Shown here one piece after another: positions 1 through 8,069 of a DNA stretch of 64,000 nucleotides; within the stretch, counting starts at the first letter, position 1, and the number at the start of each line of letters is the position of its first letter. The notes below the pieces were generated by a model. It saw nothing but the letters and a program-made list of their open reading frames with translations, made no database searches and had not been told where the DNA came from. The position numbers and the translations under genes are program-made. The stretch comes from Fibrobacter sp. UWB13 (GTDB taxonomy: Bacteria > Fibrobacterota > Fibrobacteria > Fibrobacterales > Fibrobacteraceae). The DNA lies in contig NZ_FXAX01000002.1 of the NCBI RefSeq assembly GCF_900177805.1, forward strand, positions 1 to 64,000, read 5' to 3'.

Positions 1-91
1 TTCGCCGCTCGGCATTGCTGCCTCGCTCGACTTGCATGTATAAGACACGCCACCAGCGTTCGTTCTGAGCCAGGATCAAACTCTTCATTGA
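1..91 (-). rRNA. rrs: 16S ribosomal RNA, 5' end only
   Basis: The complement of 65-84 is the universal bacterial 16S 5' primer site (AGAGTTTGATCCTGGCTCAG). It is followed by the usual conserved text and the ATACATGCAAGTCGAGCG signature. The mature 5' end should lie about 7 bases upstream of that site, near position 91. The gene continues off the left edge of the window, so only variable region V1 and its flank are present. Transcription runs leftwards from the promoter at 258-285. Confidence 0.97.
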
Positions 92-257
92 TTTTTTAAA
101 ATAGTCTGTCCTGTTTTTCGTAAATAGACTTCCAAGAAATTTTCTTGGGCCGTCACTAAGCACATCTCCGATTCCTTCAATCTTCCCGAAAGTCTCGCGG
201 GCTTTCGCTTTTTCCTTCGTGACTCGGTTTCGGCCTCGTCTCTCAGGAACGGCGCCA

Positions 258-285
258 ATTATAGAATTTTCAGATATCTTTGCAA
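258..285 (-). promoter_or_regulatory. Strong sigma70-type promoter of the rRNA operon
   Basis: On the minus strand, a -35 box TTGCAA (280-285) is followed by a 16-base spacer and a perfect -10 box TATAAT (258-263). It points towards the 16S gene, giving a leader of about 155 bases. An A/T-rich, UP-element-like stretch lies immediately upstream (286-335). Confidence 0.75.
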
Positions 286-402
286 GGGGTAAATTCGAAA
301 AAAATTTCACTTTTTTTCACTTTTTTCGATAAAAACGGGATGTACTCCGCCGGAAATACACAAAGTCAACAATCTATAAACAGAAATCTTTTTTCGGGGT
401 TT

Positions 403-438
403 AAAAAAAACGCCCGGGAGCGGAGCTTCCAGGACGTT
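403..438 (-). terminator. Rho-independent terminator downstream of glgE
   Basis: Read on the minus strand, AACGTCC (432-438) pairs with GGGCGTT (409-415), with an inner GGA/TCC pair, and runs directly into a T tract (403-410). It lies about 75 bases after the glgE stop and would insulate glgE from the rRNA promoter. Confidence 0.7.
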
Positions 439-455
439 CTAAACGAGATTTGACT

Positions 456-488
456 GGATCCTTCGGGGTTACACCCCTCAGGATGACG
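456..488. repeat. Dispersed repeat, family B (CGTCATCCTGAG...GAAGGATCC on the minus strand)
   Basis: The complement of 456-488 begins CGTCATCCTGAG and ends GAAGGATCC. The same framework (CGTCATTCTGAG...GAAGAATCC) recurs at 29069-29100, with an inverted relative at 29120-29149. All copies in this window are intergenic. Confidence 0.5.
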
Positions 489-513
489 ATTCACTATCGT
501 TTTGGGCGGACGT

Positions 514-2244
514 TTAGATTTTCTTCACCACGAACATGTGGCCAGGAGCCTTTGCAGGGTCAAGCTTCACATAGTTCTTGTTACCACGCCATACATAGCT
601 TTCGCCCGTCACAATGTCCTTCAAGAAGAAGAACGAATCATTCTGGAGACCAAGCTTAGCCATGTCGAGTTCAACAATACCTTCTTGCACGTGGTCCATG
701 TCCATGTTGCACACGCAGAGAATCACGTCATCGCCGGACTTCTTGGAGTAAACCATGAGCTGGTCGTTCTGAGCGTAATGAAAATCGAGGTTATCGTATT
801 CCTGCAAGGCGACATGTTCCTGACGGGCGACATTCAAACGACGAACAAAGTCTTGAATGCCCGGGCCAGACCAGTTGTGTACTTTGTACTGATACTTTTC
901 GCTATCGGCGAGTTCTTCCTTGATCGGGCTCGGGATGTTTTCGCAGAGTTCATATCCGTTATACATACCCGTAAGGCTCGAAAGCGTCGCGGCCAAGAAG
1001 TAGCGCTGCTTAAACGCGTTTGCACCTTTGTATGCAAGATACTTCGGGAAGATATCTGGAGTCGTCGGGAAGAAGATACCACGCATGTATTCCTTAGCGT
1101 CGGACTGCGTGAGTTCCTTTAAGTACTGTTCGAATTCCCACTTTGCAGAGCGCCACGCGAAATACGTGTAGCTCATGTCAAAGCCAGACTTTGCGAGGCG
1201 GTGCATCATCTTCGGGCGCGTGAAAGCTTCGGCGAGGAACACGAGTTCCGGACGTTTTTCCTTCACGTCAGCGATGAGCCATTCCCAGAACGGGAACGGT
1301 TTGGTGTGCGGGTTATCGATACGGAAAATTTCAACGCCCTTGTCCGCCCAGAACAAAATAATATTCTCGATTTCCTGCCACAGAGCCTTGTAGTTCTCGT
1401 TGTAGTAGTCGAACGGATAAATGTCTTCGTACTTCTTGGGCGGGTTTTCGGCGAACTTGATGCTGCCATCCGGTTCGTGATAGAACCATTCCGGGTGAGA
1501 CTTCACATACGGATGATCCGGGCTGCAGTTGAGCGCGATATCGAGCGCAAGGCGAAGTCCCTTGGCACGAGCGGCCTTTGCAAAATGTTCGAAGTCCTTC
1601 ATGGTCCCGAGTTCCGGGTCCACATCGTAATGACCGCCGTTCTTGTTACCAACGGCATACGGGCATCCCGGTTCAAGCGGATTGCCCTTCTTGTCGACCT
1701 TGGCGTGGAGCGCGTTGTTTGCGCCCTTACGGTTCGTGACACCAATCGGGTGGATCGGAACAAGGTAAACGGTATCGAAGCCAAGCCCTGCAATGTAGTC
1801 GAGCTGCTTTTCGCAATCCTTCCACGTTGCGCTCTTGTTCGGGTCCGTGCCCTGGCTCTTCGGCCACATTTCGTACCACGTACCCACGCGGCTGTAGACC
1901 GGGTCCACACGGAGCTTCATCACCGGACTTTCAGTCGGAACGTCCTTCGGTTCCTTGGTCCATGCGCAAATTTTGTATTCGTAATAGCCAATGTTGCCAA
2001 CCGTGAAGGAGCCTTCCCACAAGTCATTGTCGACAAAGTGCATCGGAGCCTGTTCCCATTTTTTCTTGGAAACGTGGCGGTAAAAAATCGCTGCATCGTA
2101 CTTTTCGTGACTGTGGCGGAAGATGTCTGCCTGGAGGGTCACGGTATCACCGGGTTCACGCTTGAGCATGAAGCGGCCGCCCTCAATGCTCGGGCGGATA
2201 TTTTCAATAACGAGATTTTCTTTTAGAGTTGGAATAGTTGCCAT
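514..2244 (-). CDS. glgE: Alpha-1,4-glucan:maltose-1-phosphate maltosyltransferase (GH13)
   Basis: GlgE adds maltosyl units from maltose-1-phosphate to alpha-1,4-glucan and so builds glycogen-like polymer in the cytoplasm. The N-terminal beta domain (about residues 1-110) precedes a GH13 barrel. The nucleophile region RIDNPHTKP (Asp near residue 309) and acid/base region FLAEAFTRP (Glu near 338), followed by SYTYFAWR, are GlgE hallmarks rather than those of a general amylase. At 576 aa it is somewhat shorter than typical GlgE (about 650-700 aa). It starts only 28 bases after the wzc stop on the same strand and has no obvious Shine-Dalgarno, so it may be read through from the polysaccharide cluster. 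No maltokinase or trehalose synthase partner is present here. Confidence 0.88.
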   Translation of the reverse strand: MATIPTLKENLVIENIRPSIEGGRFMLKREPGDTVTLQADIFRHSHEKYDAAIFYRHVSKKKWEQAPMHFVDNDLWEGSFTVGNIGYYEYKICAWTKEPKDVPTESPVMKLRVDPVYSRVGTWYEMWPKSQGTDPNKSATWKDCEKQLDYIAGLGFDTVYLVPIHPIGVTNRKGANNALHAKVDKKGNPLEPGCPYAVGNKNGGHYDVDPELGTMKDFEHFAKAARAKGLRLALDIALNCSPDHPYVKSHPEWFYHEPDGSIKFAENPPKKYEDIYPFDYYNENYKALWQEIENIILFWADKGVEIFRIDNPHTKPFPFWEWLIADVKEKRPELVFLAEAFTRPKMMHRLAKSGFDMSYTYFAWRSAKWEFEQYLKELTQSDAKEYMRGIFFPTTPDIFPKYLAYKGANAFKQRYFLAATLSSLTGMYNGYELCENIPSPIKEELADSEKYQYKVHNWSGPGIQDFVRRLNVARQEHVALQEYDNLDFHYAQNDQLMVYSKKSGDDVILCVCNMDMDHVQEGIVELDMAKLGLQNDSFFFLKDIVTGESYVWRGNKNYVKLDPAKAPGHMFVVKKI

Positions 2245-2272
2245 AATGATTAGAATTTAGCAAACTTTATGA

Positions 2273-4450
2273 TTACGATTTCTTCTTATCGCCGTATCTG
2301 TAACGGTAACCATAACCGTAGCCATAGCCGTAACCGTACCCATAAGACGAGCCATCATTGACGCACTGGTTCAAAGCAATAGCCACCTTCTTGAGCTTTG
2401 CGATATTGAGCTGGTCAATCGTTTCCTGGATGACTTCCAAGGAATGTTTCTTGTATTCAATCACGACAAGACCAAAGTCGACCAACTTGGCAACCGCCTG
2501 GGCATCCGAAACAAGCGAATTCGGCGGAGTGTCTATCACAACAACATCGTACTTAGCCTTGCATTCGTCAATGAGATCCGCAAAAGCCTTGGAACTGACC
2601 ATTTCACCCGGATTCGGGGCACGGGATCCCTTTGGCAAGAAATACATTCCCTCGCCCATATCGATAACGCAATCTTCCAGTTTGCTGTTATTGATCAAGA
2701 TATCAGAAATACCTTTTTCGCGCGAGTGCGAAAGGCGGGACTTACGCAAGTCAGCGTCCACAAACACAACTCGCTTATTTTGTTTGGCAAACAGGTACGA
2801 CAAGTTCAGCGACACAAAAGACTTACCCGCACCAGGTGCAACACCCGTCACCATAAGCACGCGCCCGCCCTCATCGAGGAAAGAGAACTCCAACGCCGTG
2901 CGGAGCGTACGCACTTTTTCAACAGCAATATCTTCAGGATCCGCCTTCGCCAAGATAAAGCGCTTGTCGCTAACGCCCGGCAACTTGCGGCTGATTTGCG
3001 TCTTAGGAATCTTGGCATAGACACTCACGCCCGTTTCACGTTCGATTTCAGAAGAAGAACCGACACCGCGATTACGCATGGTATGCAAGAGGTATATCAA
3101 GATGACGCTGAAAGCAAAACCACCACCAAAACCTGCAAGCATAATTTTCTTGCGGTTGGGCTTGGACGGTTTTTCTCGAACATAAGCGGGGTCCACAATG
3201 CGCACGTTACCTATTTCGCTTGCTCGAACCACGCGCAACTGCTGGATGTTGTTCAAAACGGACGTGTACAGCTGGTTATTGATTTCTACATCTTGCTGCA
3301 ACTTCAGCACATCTTGCTGGGTGGTCGGCAACTTTTTAGTTTTGCCTTCTTCCATTGCAATTTCTTTGCCCAAGCGCTGTTGCTGTTGCAAAATAGCCTG
3401 CATCGCCGGGTGGTCTTCCTTGAACAAGCGAGCTTTTTCCTGATATTCCTGCTGCAACATGAGCAACTGCGCTTTGAGGTCAACTTGTCTTTTAAGAGTG
3501 CCCTGAGCTTCGGCTCCGAGGTCGATAGTCCCCATCTTATTGCGGTAATTTGTCAACAAACGTTCCGAAGAATCCAATTTTGCTTTGATAGACGGCAGCT
3601 GTTCTTCCAAAAATTCCAAGGACTTTTCAGCCTCAGCACTGCGCATTTCGACGTTCTGGCGCACATACGCCTGGGCAATCGCATTAAGCACGTTGGCGAC
3701 ACGATCCGGATAACGCCCCGAAAAGGAGACTTCCAAGATATTCGAGTTTTTTTCTTTTTCATAAGCGTTAATCGCCGACTGCAACCCTTCGGCAACATTC
3801 AATACAGAAGACTTAGACAAGCTAAACGACTGCCCTGGCGCTGCATAAATCGCCTTAACACAAATTGCAACGGTATCCGCCCCCATAGGGATGCGATACG
3901 TCTCTCCGATTTTACCCACGACAAGACTTTGCCCCATCGGCGAGAACAACTCGTACGTATCCTGCGACTGGACCACGGCAATCCACTTTTTACCCTTTAG
4001 GCTTTTATCTTCTCTATCCATTTTAGGCGGTTCAAAAAGATCCAGGTCCATTCTGCCTTCGCGGCGCATGAGCCTATCCACAATACCCTGGGGTTCCGCG
4101 GTATAGTTCAAATGCAACTGTTCGACCACAGGCATCAAGACACTCAAGCTCTTTATCAAATGGATTTCGGCAACTGCCGGGCTCTTCGCATCGAACAAGT
4201 CGCCAAAGTCAGAAACAGCCTTGCTACTCTTGGACTTCGTATCAAGCTGCAACATCGTCTTATTTTCGAAGGAATCGCGAACATAGCGAGAAACCACGAC
4301 TCCAACAAAAAGTCCAATAATCGAGAAGAACACAACAAGTTTCCAATGGCGCAAAATGCTATCTAGCAAATCAAAAGAATCGCCAGCCTTGGCAGACATA
4401 AACATTGGTTGTTGCGGATTTACTTGTTTATTATTTGGTGTAATTGTCAT
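2273..4450 (-). CDS. wzc: Wzc-like chain-length determinant and BY-type tyrosine autokinase
   Basis: This inner-membrane protein controls export and length of capsule or exopolysaccharide and autophosphorylates on C-terminal tyrosines. A Wzz domain with a first membrane segment (about residues 34-55) leads to a long coiled-coil periplasmic region, a GNVR-type stretch, a second membrane segment (about 437-460) and a cytoplasmic kinase. The kinase shows Walker A APGAGKS (about 540), Walker A' VFVDADLRKS (about 564) and Walker B VVVIDTPP (about 638). At 725 aa it is a full-length fused Wzc. The C-terminal tail has nine tyrosines alternating mostly with glycine, encoded by hexanucleotide repeats at 2287-2347. 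It follows the WecG/TagA gene by 31 bases. No outer-membrane Wza or tyrosine phosphatase is visible in the window. Confidence 0.93.
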   Translation of the reverse strand: MTITPNNKQVNPQQPMFMSAKAGDSFDLLDSILRHWKLVVFFSIIGLFVGVVVSRYVRDSFENKTMLQLDTKSKSSKAVSDFGDLFDAKSPAVAEIHLIKSLSVLMPVVEQLHLNYTAEPQGIVDRLMRREGRMDLDLFEPPKMDREDKSLKGKKWIAVVQSQDTYELFSPMGQSLVVGKIGETYRIPMGADTVAICVKAIYAAPGQSFSLSKSSVLNVAEGLQSAINAYEKEKNSNILEVSFSGRYPDRVANVLNAIAQAYVRQNVEMRSAEAEKSLEFLEEQLPSIKAKLDSSERLLTNYRNKMGTIDLGAEAQGTLKRQVDLKAQLLMLQQEYQEKARLFKEDHPAMQAILQQQQRLGKEIAMEEGKTKKLPTTQQDVLKLQQDVEINNQLYTSVLNNIQQLRVVRASEIGNVRIVDPAYVREKPSKPNRKKIMLAGFGGGFAFSVILIYLLHTMRNRGVGSSSEIERETGVSVYAKIPKTQISRKLPGVSDKRFILAKADPEDIAVEKVRTLRTALEFSFLDEGGRVLMVTGVAPGAGKSFVSLNLSYLFAKQNKRVVFVDADLRKSRLSHSREKGISDILINNSKLEDCVIDMGEGMYFLPKGSRAPNPGEMVSSKAFADLIDECKAKYDVVVIDTPPNSLVSDAQAVAKLVDFGLVVIEYKKHSLEVIQETIDQLNIAKLKKVAIALNQCVNDGSSYGYGYGYGYGYGYRYRYGDKKKS
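2287..2347 (-). repeat. Hexanucleotide tandem repeat encoding the Tyr-Gly tail of Wzc
   Basis: Degenerate six-base units of the form TAYGGY run in frame and encode six Tyr-Gly pairs, two Tyr-Arg pairs and a last Tyr-Gly. Gain or loss of one unit would keep the frame while changing the number of phosphorylatable tyrosines. Confidence 0.75.
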
Positions 4451-4481
4451 ATATATTCATTCCAACTATCAATGTAAGCCA

Positions 4482-5207
4482 TTAAATCCCTAATTTTTCT
4501 CGGACGACAAGCATCAAGAACAGGGTATTGCCAAACACATAGCGACGCCACATGCGGCGCGGCTCCTTCAGCAATCGATAAAGCCATTCAAAACCAAACT
4601 TTTGCCAAATCATCGGAGCACGCTTGTAAGTCCCAGCAAAGAAATCAAAAACCGCACCAATGGTCCCCACATGGCAATGGATGTTCAAGCGGTCCCAGTT
4701 GGCGTAAGCCCATTTTTCCTGCTTGGGCGCCGTCATCCCAATCCAAAGCAAATCCGGATTAGCTTCGTTAATTGCCTGGATCATGTTTTGGTCATCTTCG
4801 ATCGTGAACTGAGGCTTGTACGGAGGAGAGTAAGTCACCACTTCCAAATTCGGATACACCTTGGCTGCCTTTTGACGGATGAGCGTCAGCACCTTTTCGC
4901 TGGAGCCAAGGAACATGACCTTGCCCCCCTTCTCGTTCAATTTGCGCATTTCGTACACAAAAAGGTCCCATCCGGCAATGCGCTCCTTGGGGCGGGATTT
5001 GCCCTTAAGAAACCGGCAAACACGGACAATGCTTATACCATCGGGGATCAGCACATCGCCTTTAGTCAGAGCTTCTTCAAACAAGACGTCTCGACGGGCG
5101 TTGTTGTACGAGAACGCGTTAATCGTATTGATCAACAGCTTGCCCTCGGGGAGGTTATCCAGTTCAGCTCGACTACAGAGGAGATTTAACTCTTTGATGC
5201 ATATCAT
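4482..5207 (-). CDS. WecG/TagA/CpsF-family glycosyltransferase (GT26)
   Basis: GT26 enzymes usually transfer a ManNAc-type sugar (ManNAc or ManNAcA) to an undecaprenyl-linked acceptor early in polysaccharide assembly. The protein (241 aa, normal family length) shows the N-terminal INTINAFSYNNA motif, PDGISIV, the GKVMFLGS strand and the C-terminal PDLLWIGMTAPKQEKW motif. All are hallmarks of the family. It lies 31 bases upstream of wzc. The exact donor sugar cannot be read from sequence. No initiating phosphoglycosyltransferase of the WbaP/WecA type is present in this window, so the lipid acceptor must be made elsewhere. Confidence 0.88.
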   Translation of the reverse strand: MICIKELNLLCSRAELDNLPEGKLLINTINAFSYNNARRDVLFEEALTKGDVLIPDGISIVRVCRFLKGKSRPKERIAGWDLFVYEMRKLNEKGGKVMFLGSSEKVLTLIRQKAAKVYPNLEVVTYSPPYKPQFTIEDDQNMIQAINEANPDLLWIGMTAPKQEKWAYANWDRLNIHCHVGTIGAVFDFFAGTYKRAPMIWQKFGFEWLYRLLKEPRRMWRRYVFGNTLFLMLVVREKLGI

Positions 5208-5238
5208 ATAATGTACCCATATCCGCTACATTAAAGAT

Positions 5239-5264
5239 AGTTTACTGTAACTATTTTGTAAACT
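5239..5264. promoter_or_regulatory. Inverted repeat upstream of the GT26 gene
   Basis: AGTTTAC (5239-5245) and GTAAACT (5258-5264) form a perfect 7-bp inverted repeat with a 12-base spacer, between the truncated glycosyltransferase and the GT26 gene. It could be an operator or a weak terminator; on the plus strand it is followed by TTATTTTTG. Confidence 0.35.
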
Positions 5265-5281
5265 TATTTTTGTTGTAATTT

Positions 5282-5773
5282 TCAGAAACTGCAACTTTTT
5301 TTCAATATTTCTACAATACGTTTTTCAAAAGACTGTAGTGTAAATTCGGACTTGAACTTTTTATACCCGTTTTCGCCATACTGGATTCGCAAATTTTTAT
5401 CAAGCAAAAGCGTTTCTAAGGCTGTAGCCAAAGATTCAGCATTATTTCGTTCGCAAATCAAGCCGTTTTGACAATTTACAACCATATCCGGAATCCCACC
5501 CGCAGCATTTTGGGTGACGTAAACCAAGTCTGGCTGGAATTCTTTTATCGCCTTCTTAAAGCGCTTTAGTTGAGACAACGGATTGAAAATTTTCTTGACG
5601 CCGCCCTTGCCAATATCTTCAAGATTTTTGGCAAGCATCATATTTTCAAAACGGCAGTCAAAAGAATTGTTCACGATTTTTGAATCATGAATATACTTGC
5701 CAACCATCGCCGCACCGTGAACCGGAGGCGGCATGTGCATAATGAAGAGGACTTTGGGTTTAGAATTTATCAT
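5282..5773 (-). pseudogene. Glycosyltransferase remnant with a large in-frame internal deletion
   Basis: This is a 163-codon copy of the neighbouring glycosyltransferase (6788-7918). About the first 97 residues and the last 64 match that protein closely, but 213 codons between an NAAG and a GGIPDMV sequence are missing. The deletion removes the end of the acceptor domain and most of the donor-binding domain, so activity is very unlikely. The reading frame is preserved. Start chosen at 5773 (ATG, with AGAAGGAA eight bases upstream). Both copies read open further upstream, but that stretch is the shared palindromic promoter region, not protein. The two junction ends share a short GCGGG-like sequence, consistent with deletion at microhomology. 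Confidence 0.85.
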
Positions 5774-5800
5774 AAAACAATTCCTTCTACGCGGCTTCGT

Positions 5801-5850
5801 TGCAAACAGTTGATTGCAAAATGCACCCTTTCTGCAAACGGTTGTTTGCA
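5801..5850. promoter_or_regulatory. Paired 18-bp palindromes in a divergent promoter region (copy 1)
   Basis: Two near-identical palindromes lie between the glycosyltransferase remnant and the first Rpn gene. They are TGCAAACAGTTGATTGCA (5801-5818, one mismatch) and TGCAAACGGTTGTTTGCA (5833-5850, perfect 7-bp arms, 4-bp loop), starting 32 bases apart. The same pair occurs at 7946-7995, and a rearranged pair at 22597-22639. The second site ends 74 bases before the Rpn ATG. The arrangement suggests a repressor operator or a mobility-related site. Confidence 0.6.
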
Positions 5851-5899
5851 AAATTTACAAGGTTCCGCTTTTTCAAATTTTTCCGTTATAAATTAGGAG

Positions 5900-5917
5900 C
5901 TCTAAACTTAACAGAGG
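5900..5917 (+). promoter_or_regulatory. Possible hairpin covering the Rpn ribosome-binding site
   Basis: CTCT (5900-5903) can pair with AGAG (5913-5916). The latter is part of the Shine-Dalgarno AGAGG that precedes the ATG at 5925. The sequence CTCTAAACTTAACAGAGG is kept in all three Rpn loci of the window. In the third the stem grows to CCTCT/AGAGG. Confidence 0.4.
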
Positions 5918-5924
5918 TATAATT

Positions 5925-6716
5925 ATGACTATAAAATCTTTTGACGATCTTGACATTACCGACCCAATTATGTTCGGGCTCGTTTTCAGCAACAAACACA
6001 TCGCTAAGCCCTTCATAGAACACCTGTTGGGCATCAAAATTGACCATTTGGAGACACCCATTCCAGAAGCTGTTTTGAGTTACGATGCCGAGCATAAGGG
6101 CGTCCGTTACGATGTTTTCGCACGCGAAACCAACGAAACTGGAGAAACAGTCCGTTCGTTCGATTTGGAAATGCAGATGGTCGATACCAAGGAACTCCCG
6201 CAGCGTGCGAGGTACTATCAAAGCGTGGACGACGGAGTTGCTCTTTCGAAGGGTGGGTTTTACACAAATCTTAAGGAACAATACATCATTTTTCTGTGTC
6301 CCAAAGATATTTTTAAGCATGGATTCCCGATTTACCACTTCGAAAATAGGGCTAGAGAGGACACTAACATAACTTTGGGAGACCGTACCTTCAAGAATTT
6401 TTATATATTTGGTAAATACGAGGAGTTCGAAAATCCAGTTGTCAAAGCTTATATGAAGTATTTTGCGACACGGAATGCCAATTCCCGTGAAACGAAAACA
6501 ATCAACGACCAAGTATCCTTTTACAAGGCAGACACTCTCATAAGGAATAAGTATATGACTTACGAATATGAAATTCATGAAAGAGAGGAAAAAGTAAAGC
6601 TTGAAATGGTCGATGCCATGTTTGAAAAAACCAAATTGACCGACGAAGAAATTTCCTCCATTTCGGGCATTTCCCTGGAAGAAATTCAAAAGCGCCGTGC
6701 ACAACATCAAAAATAA
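5925..6716 (+). CDS. Rpn-family recombination-promoting nuclease / putative PD-(D/E)XK transposase (copy 1)
   Basis: The 263-aa protein belongs to the Rpn/PDDEXK_2 family (PF12784-like). Characterised members are DNA endonucleases that raise recombination, and many are annotated as transposases. The catalytic core is visible as YDVFA followed by FDLEMQ, the D...ExQ signature. The C-terminal KTKLTDEEISSISGI segment is the short helical tail common in this family. It lies on the strand opposite to the polysaccharide genes, with a Shine-Dalgarno AGAGG seven bases before the ATG and a terminator after the stop. It is a tandem-duplicate partner of 8070-8885. No flanking terminal inverted repeats or target duplications were recognised. 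Confidence 0.88.
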   Translation: MTIKSFDDLDITDPIMFGLVFSNKHIAKPFIEHLLGIKIDHLETPIPEAVLSYDAEHKGVRYDVFARETNETGETVRSFDLEMQMVDTKELPQRARYYQSVDDGVALSKGGFYTNLKEQYIIFLCPKDIFKHGFPIYHFENRAREDTNITLGDRTFKNFYIFGKYEEFENPVVKAYMKYFATRNANSRETKTINDQVSFYKADTLIRNKYMTYEYEIHEREEKVKLEMVDAMFEKTKLTDEEISSISGISLEEIQKRRAQHQK

Positions 6717-6748
6717 AATTGGGGCTTTTCACATAAGCAGCCTATTAC

Positions 6749-6774
6749 GCCCGAGTCAATCCCGGGCTTTTTTT
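6749..6774 (+). terminator. Terminator after the first Rpn gene
   Basis: GCCCG (6749-6753) pairs with CGGGC (6763-6767), followed by seven T residues, 32 bases after the stop codon. Confidence 0.7.
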
Positions 6775-6787
6775 ACAAGGGCTTTTA

Positions 6788-7918
6788 TCACGACAACACA
6801 TCTTTCAATATCCCGGCAAAGCAGTTTTCAAAAGACTGTAGTGTAAATTCGGACTTGAACTTTTTATACCCGTTTTCGCCATATTGGATTCGCAAATTTT
6901 TACCAAGCAAAAGCGTTTCTAGGGCTGTAGCCAAAGATTCAGCATTATTTCGTTCGCAAATCAAGCCGTTTTGACCATTTATAACCATATCCGGGATCCC
7001 GCCCTCGTTCGTCGAAACAATCGGGAGCTTGAATTCCATGGCTTCAATATTTACCAGTGGGAAAGCTTCGTTATGGTAAAATGTCGGGAAAGCAAAAACA
7101 TCGGCATTTTCAAAATAAGGTGTTTTTTCGGAGCCGTATTTGCGCCCTGCATAAAACGCATTCCCCTCCAATCCACGATTTTTCACTTCTTCTGCAAAAC
7201 GCGCCGCATTCAGTTCATCAGTTTCGCCACCGACAAAATCACAAGTAAAGCGAACCGACCGATCCTTCAAAATTTTCAACGCATCGAGAAGAACAATTAC
7301 CCCTTTCGAAACAATCAAGTTAGAAAGGAATAAAATCTTAGGTGTCTCGTTATGACGTTCAGCAACGGGTTCTTTTGGCAACGATTCAGGAATCCCATTG
7401 GGGCAAATATACACATCCTCTTTTGATACATACTTCTTTACATCTTCGTAAAGAACATTCGCCAAAAGAATAACCTTGAGCCCTTTAAAGAACTTTTTAT
7501 ACAGGATATTGTCCAGGAACTTGCCTTGCCGACTAGCAACACCCTTGTTGTGGTAATGAACGACAATCCGCGCATTCGGGGAATATTTCTTTAAGCAACG
7601 CTTGATGTACTGAACGACAACGAAATCCTTATAGAACGCGCTCCCCGCTGCATTGGGAGTAATGTAAACCAAATCCGGCTGGAATCCTTTTATCGCATTT
7701 TTAAAACGCGTCAGCTGAGACAGCAGATTGAAAATCTTTTTGACACCGCCCTTGCCAATATCTTCAAGATTCTTGGCAAGCATCATATTTTCAAAACGGC
7801 AGTCAAAAGACTCGTTCACGATTTTTGAATCGTGAATATACTTGCCAACCATCGCAGCCCCGTGAACCGGAGGCGGCATGTGCATAATGAAGAGGACTTT
7901 TGGTTTAGAATTTATCAT
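6788..7918 (-). CDS. Glycosyltransferase, GT4-like
   Basis: The 376-aa GT-B enzyme probably adds one sugar to the growing polysaccharide repeat unit at the cytoplasmic membrane face. The N-terminus has the glycine-containing acceptor-domain opening (MPPPVHGAAMVGKYI). The C-terminal half has KILFLSNLIVSKGV and the donor-binding sequence EAFPLVNIEAMEFKLPIVST, followed by GGIPDMV. The ATG at 7918 is chosen because AGAAGGAA lies eight bases upstream; an upstream in-frame ATG at 7996 would put promoter palindromes into the protein. It is the intact parent of the remnant at 5282-5773. Substrate unknown. Confidence 0.88.
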   Translation of the reverse strand: MINSKPKVLFIMHMPPPVHGAAMVGKYIHDSKIVNESFDCRFENMMLAKNLEDIGKGGVKKIFNLLSQLTRFKNAIKGFQPDLVYITPNAAGSAFYKDFVVVQYIKRCLKKYSPNARIVVHYHNKGVASRQGKFLDNILYKKFFKGLKVILLANVLYEDVKKYVSKEDVYICPNGIPESLPKEPVAERHNETPKILFLSNLIVSKGVIVLLDALKILKDRSVRFTCDFVGGETDELNAARFAEEVKNRGLEGNAFYAGRKYGSEKTPYFENADVFAFPTFYHNEAFPLVNIEAMEFKLPIVSTNEGGIPDMVINGQNGLICERNNAESLATALETLLLGKNLRIQYGENGYKKFKSEFTLQSFENCFAGILKDVLS

Positions 7919-7945
7919 AAAACAATTCCTTCTACGCGGCTTCAT

Positions 7946-7995
7946 TGCAAACAGTTGATTGCAAAATGCACCCTTTCTGCAAACGGTTGTTTGCA
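7946..7995. promoter_or_regulatory. Paired 18-bp palindromes in a divergent promoter region (copy 2)
   Basis: This repeats the copy-1 arrangement exactly: TGCAAACAGTTGATTGCA (7946-7963) and TGCAAACGGTTGTTTGCA (7978-7995). The distance between the divergent start codons is also the same (152 bases) in both copies, so the entire module was duplicated. Confidence 0.6.
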
Positions 7996-8069
7996 AAATT
8001 TACAAGGTTTCGCTTTTTCAAATTTTTCCGTTGTAAATTAGGAGCTCTAAACTTAACAGAGGTATAATT

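Larger units (their letters stand above)
92..513. other. rRNA leader, rRNA promoter and glgE terminator region without a protein gene
   Basis: This 422-base gap holds no credible protein gene. From left to right it contains the transcribed 16S leader (92 to about 250), with an inverted repeat CCAAGAAA/TTTCTTGG near 131-148 that could be a processing hairpin. Next are the rRNA promoter (258-285), an A/T-rich stretch with many T runs (290-330), a terminator for the gene to the right (403-438) and a dispersed repeat (456-488). Confidence 0.7.

Noticed and set aside
7919-7996. N-terminal extension of the glycosyltransferase starting at 7996 (and of its truncated copy at 5851)
   Set aside because: The extension is encoded by the two promoter palindromes and lacks a Shine-Dalgarno, while the ATG at 7918 (5773 in the copy) has AGAAGGAA at good spacing.
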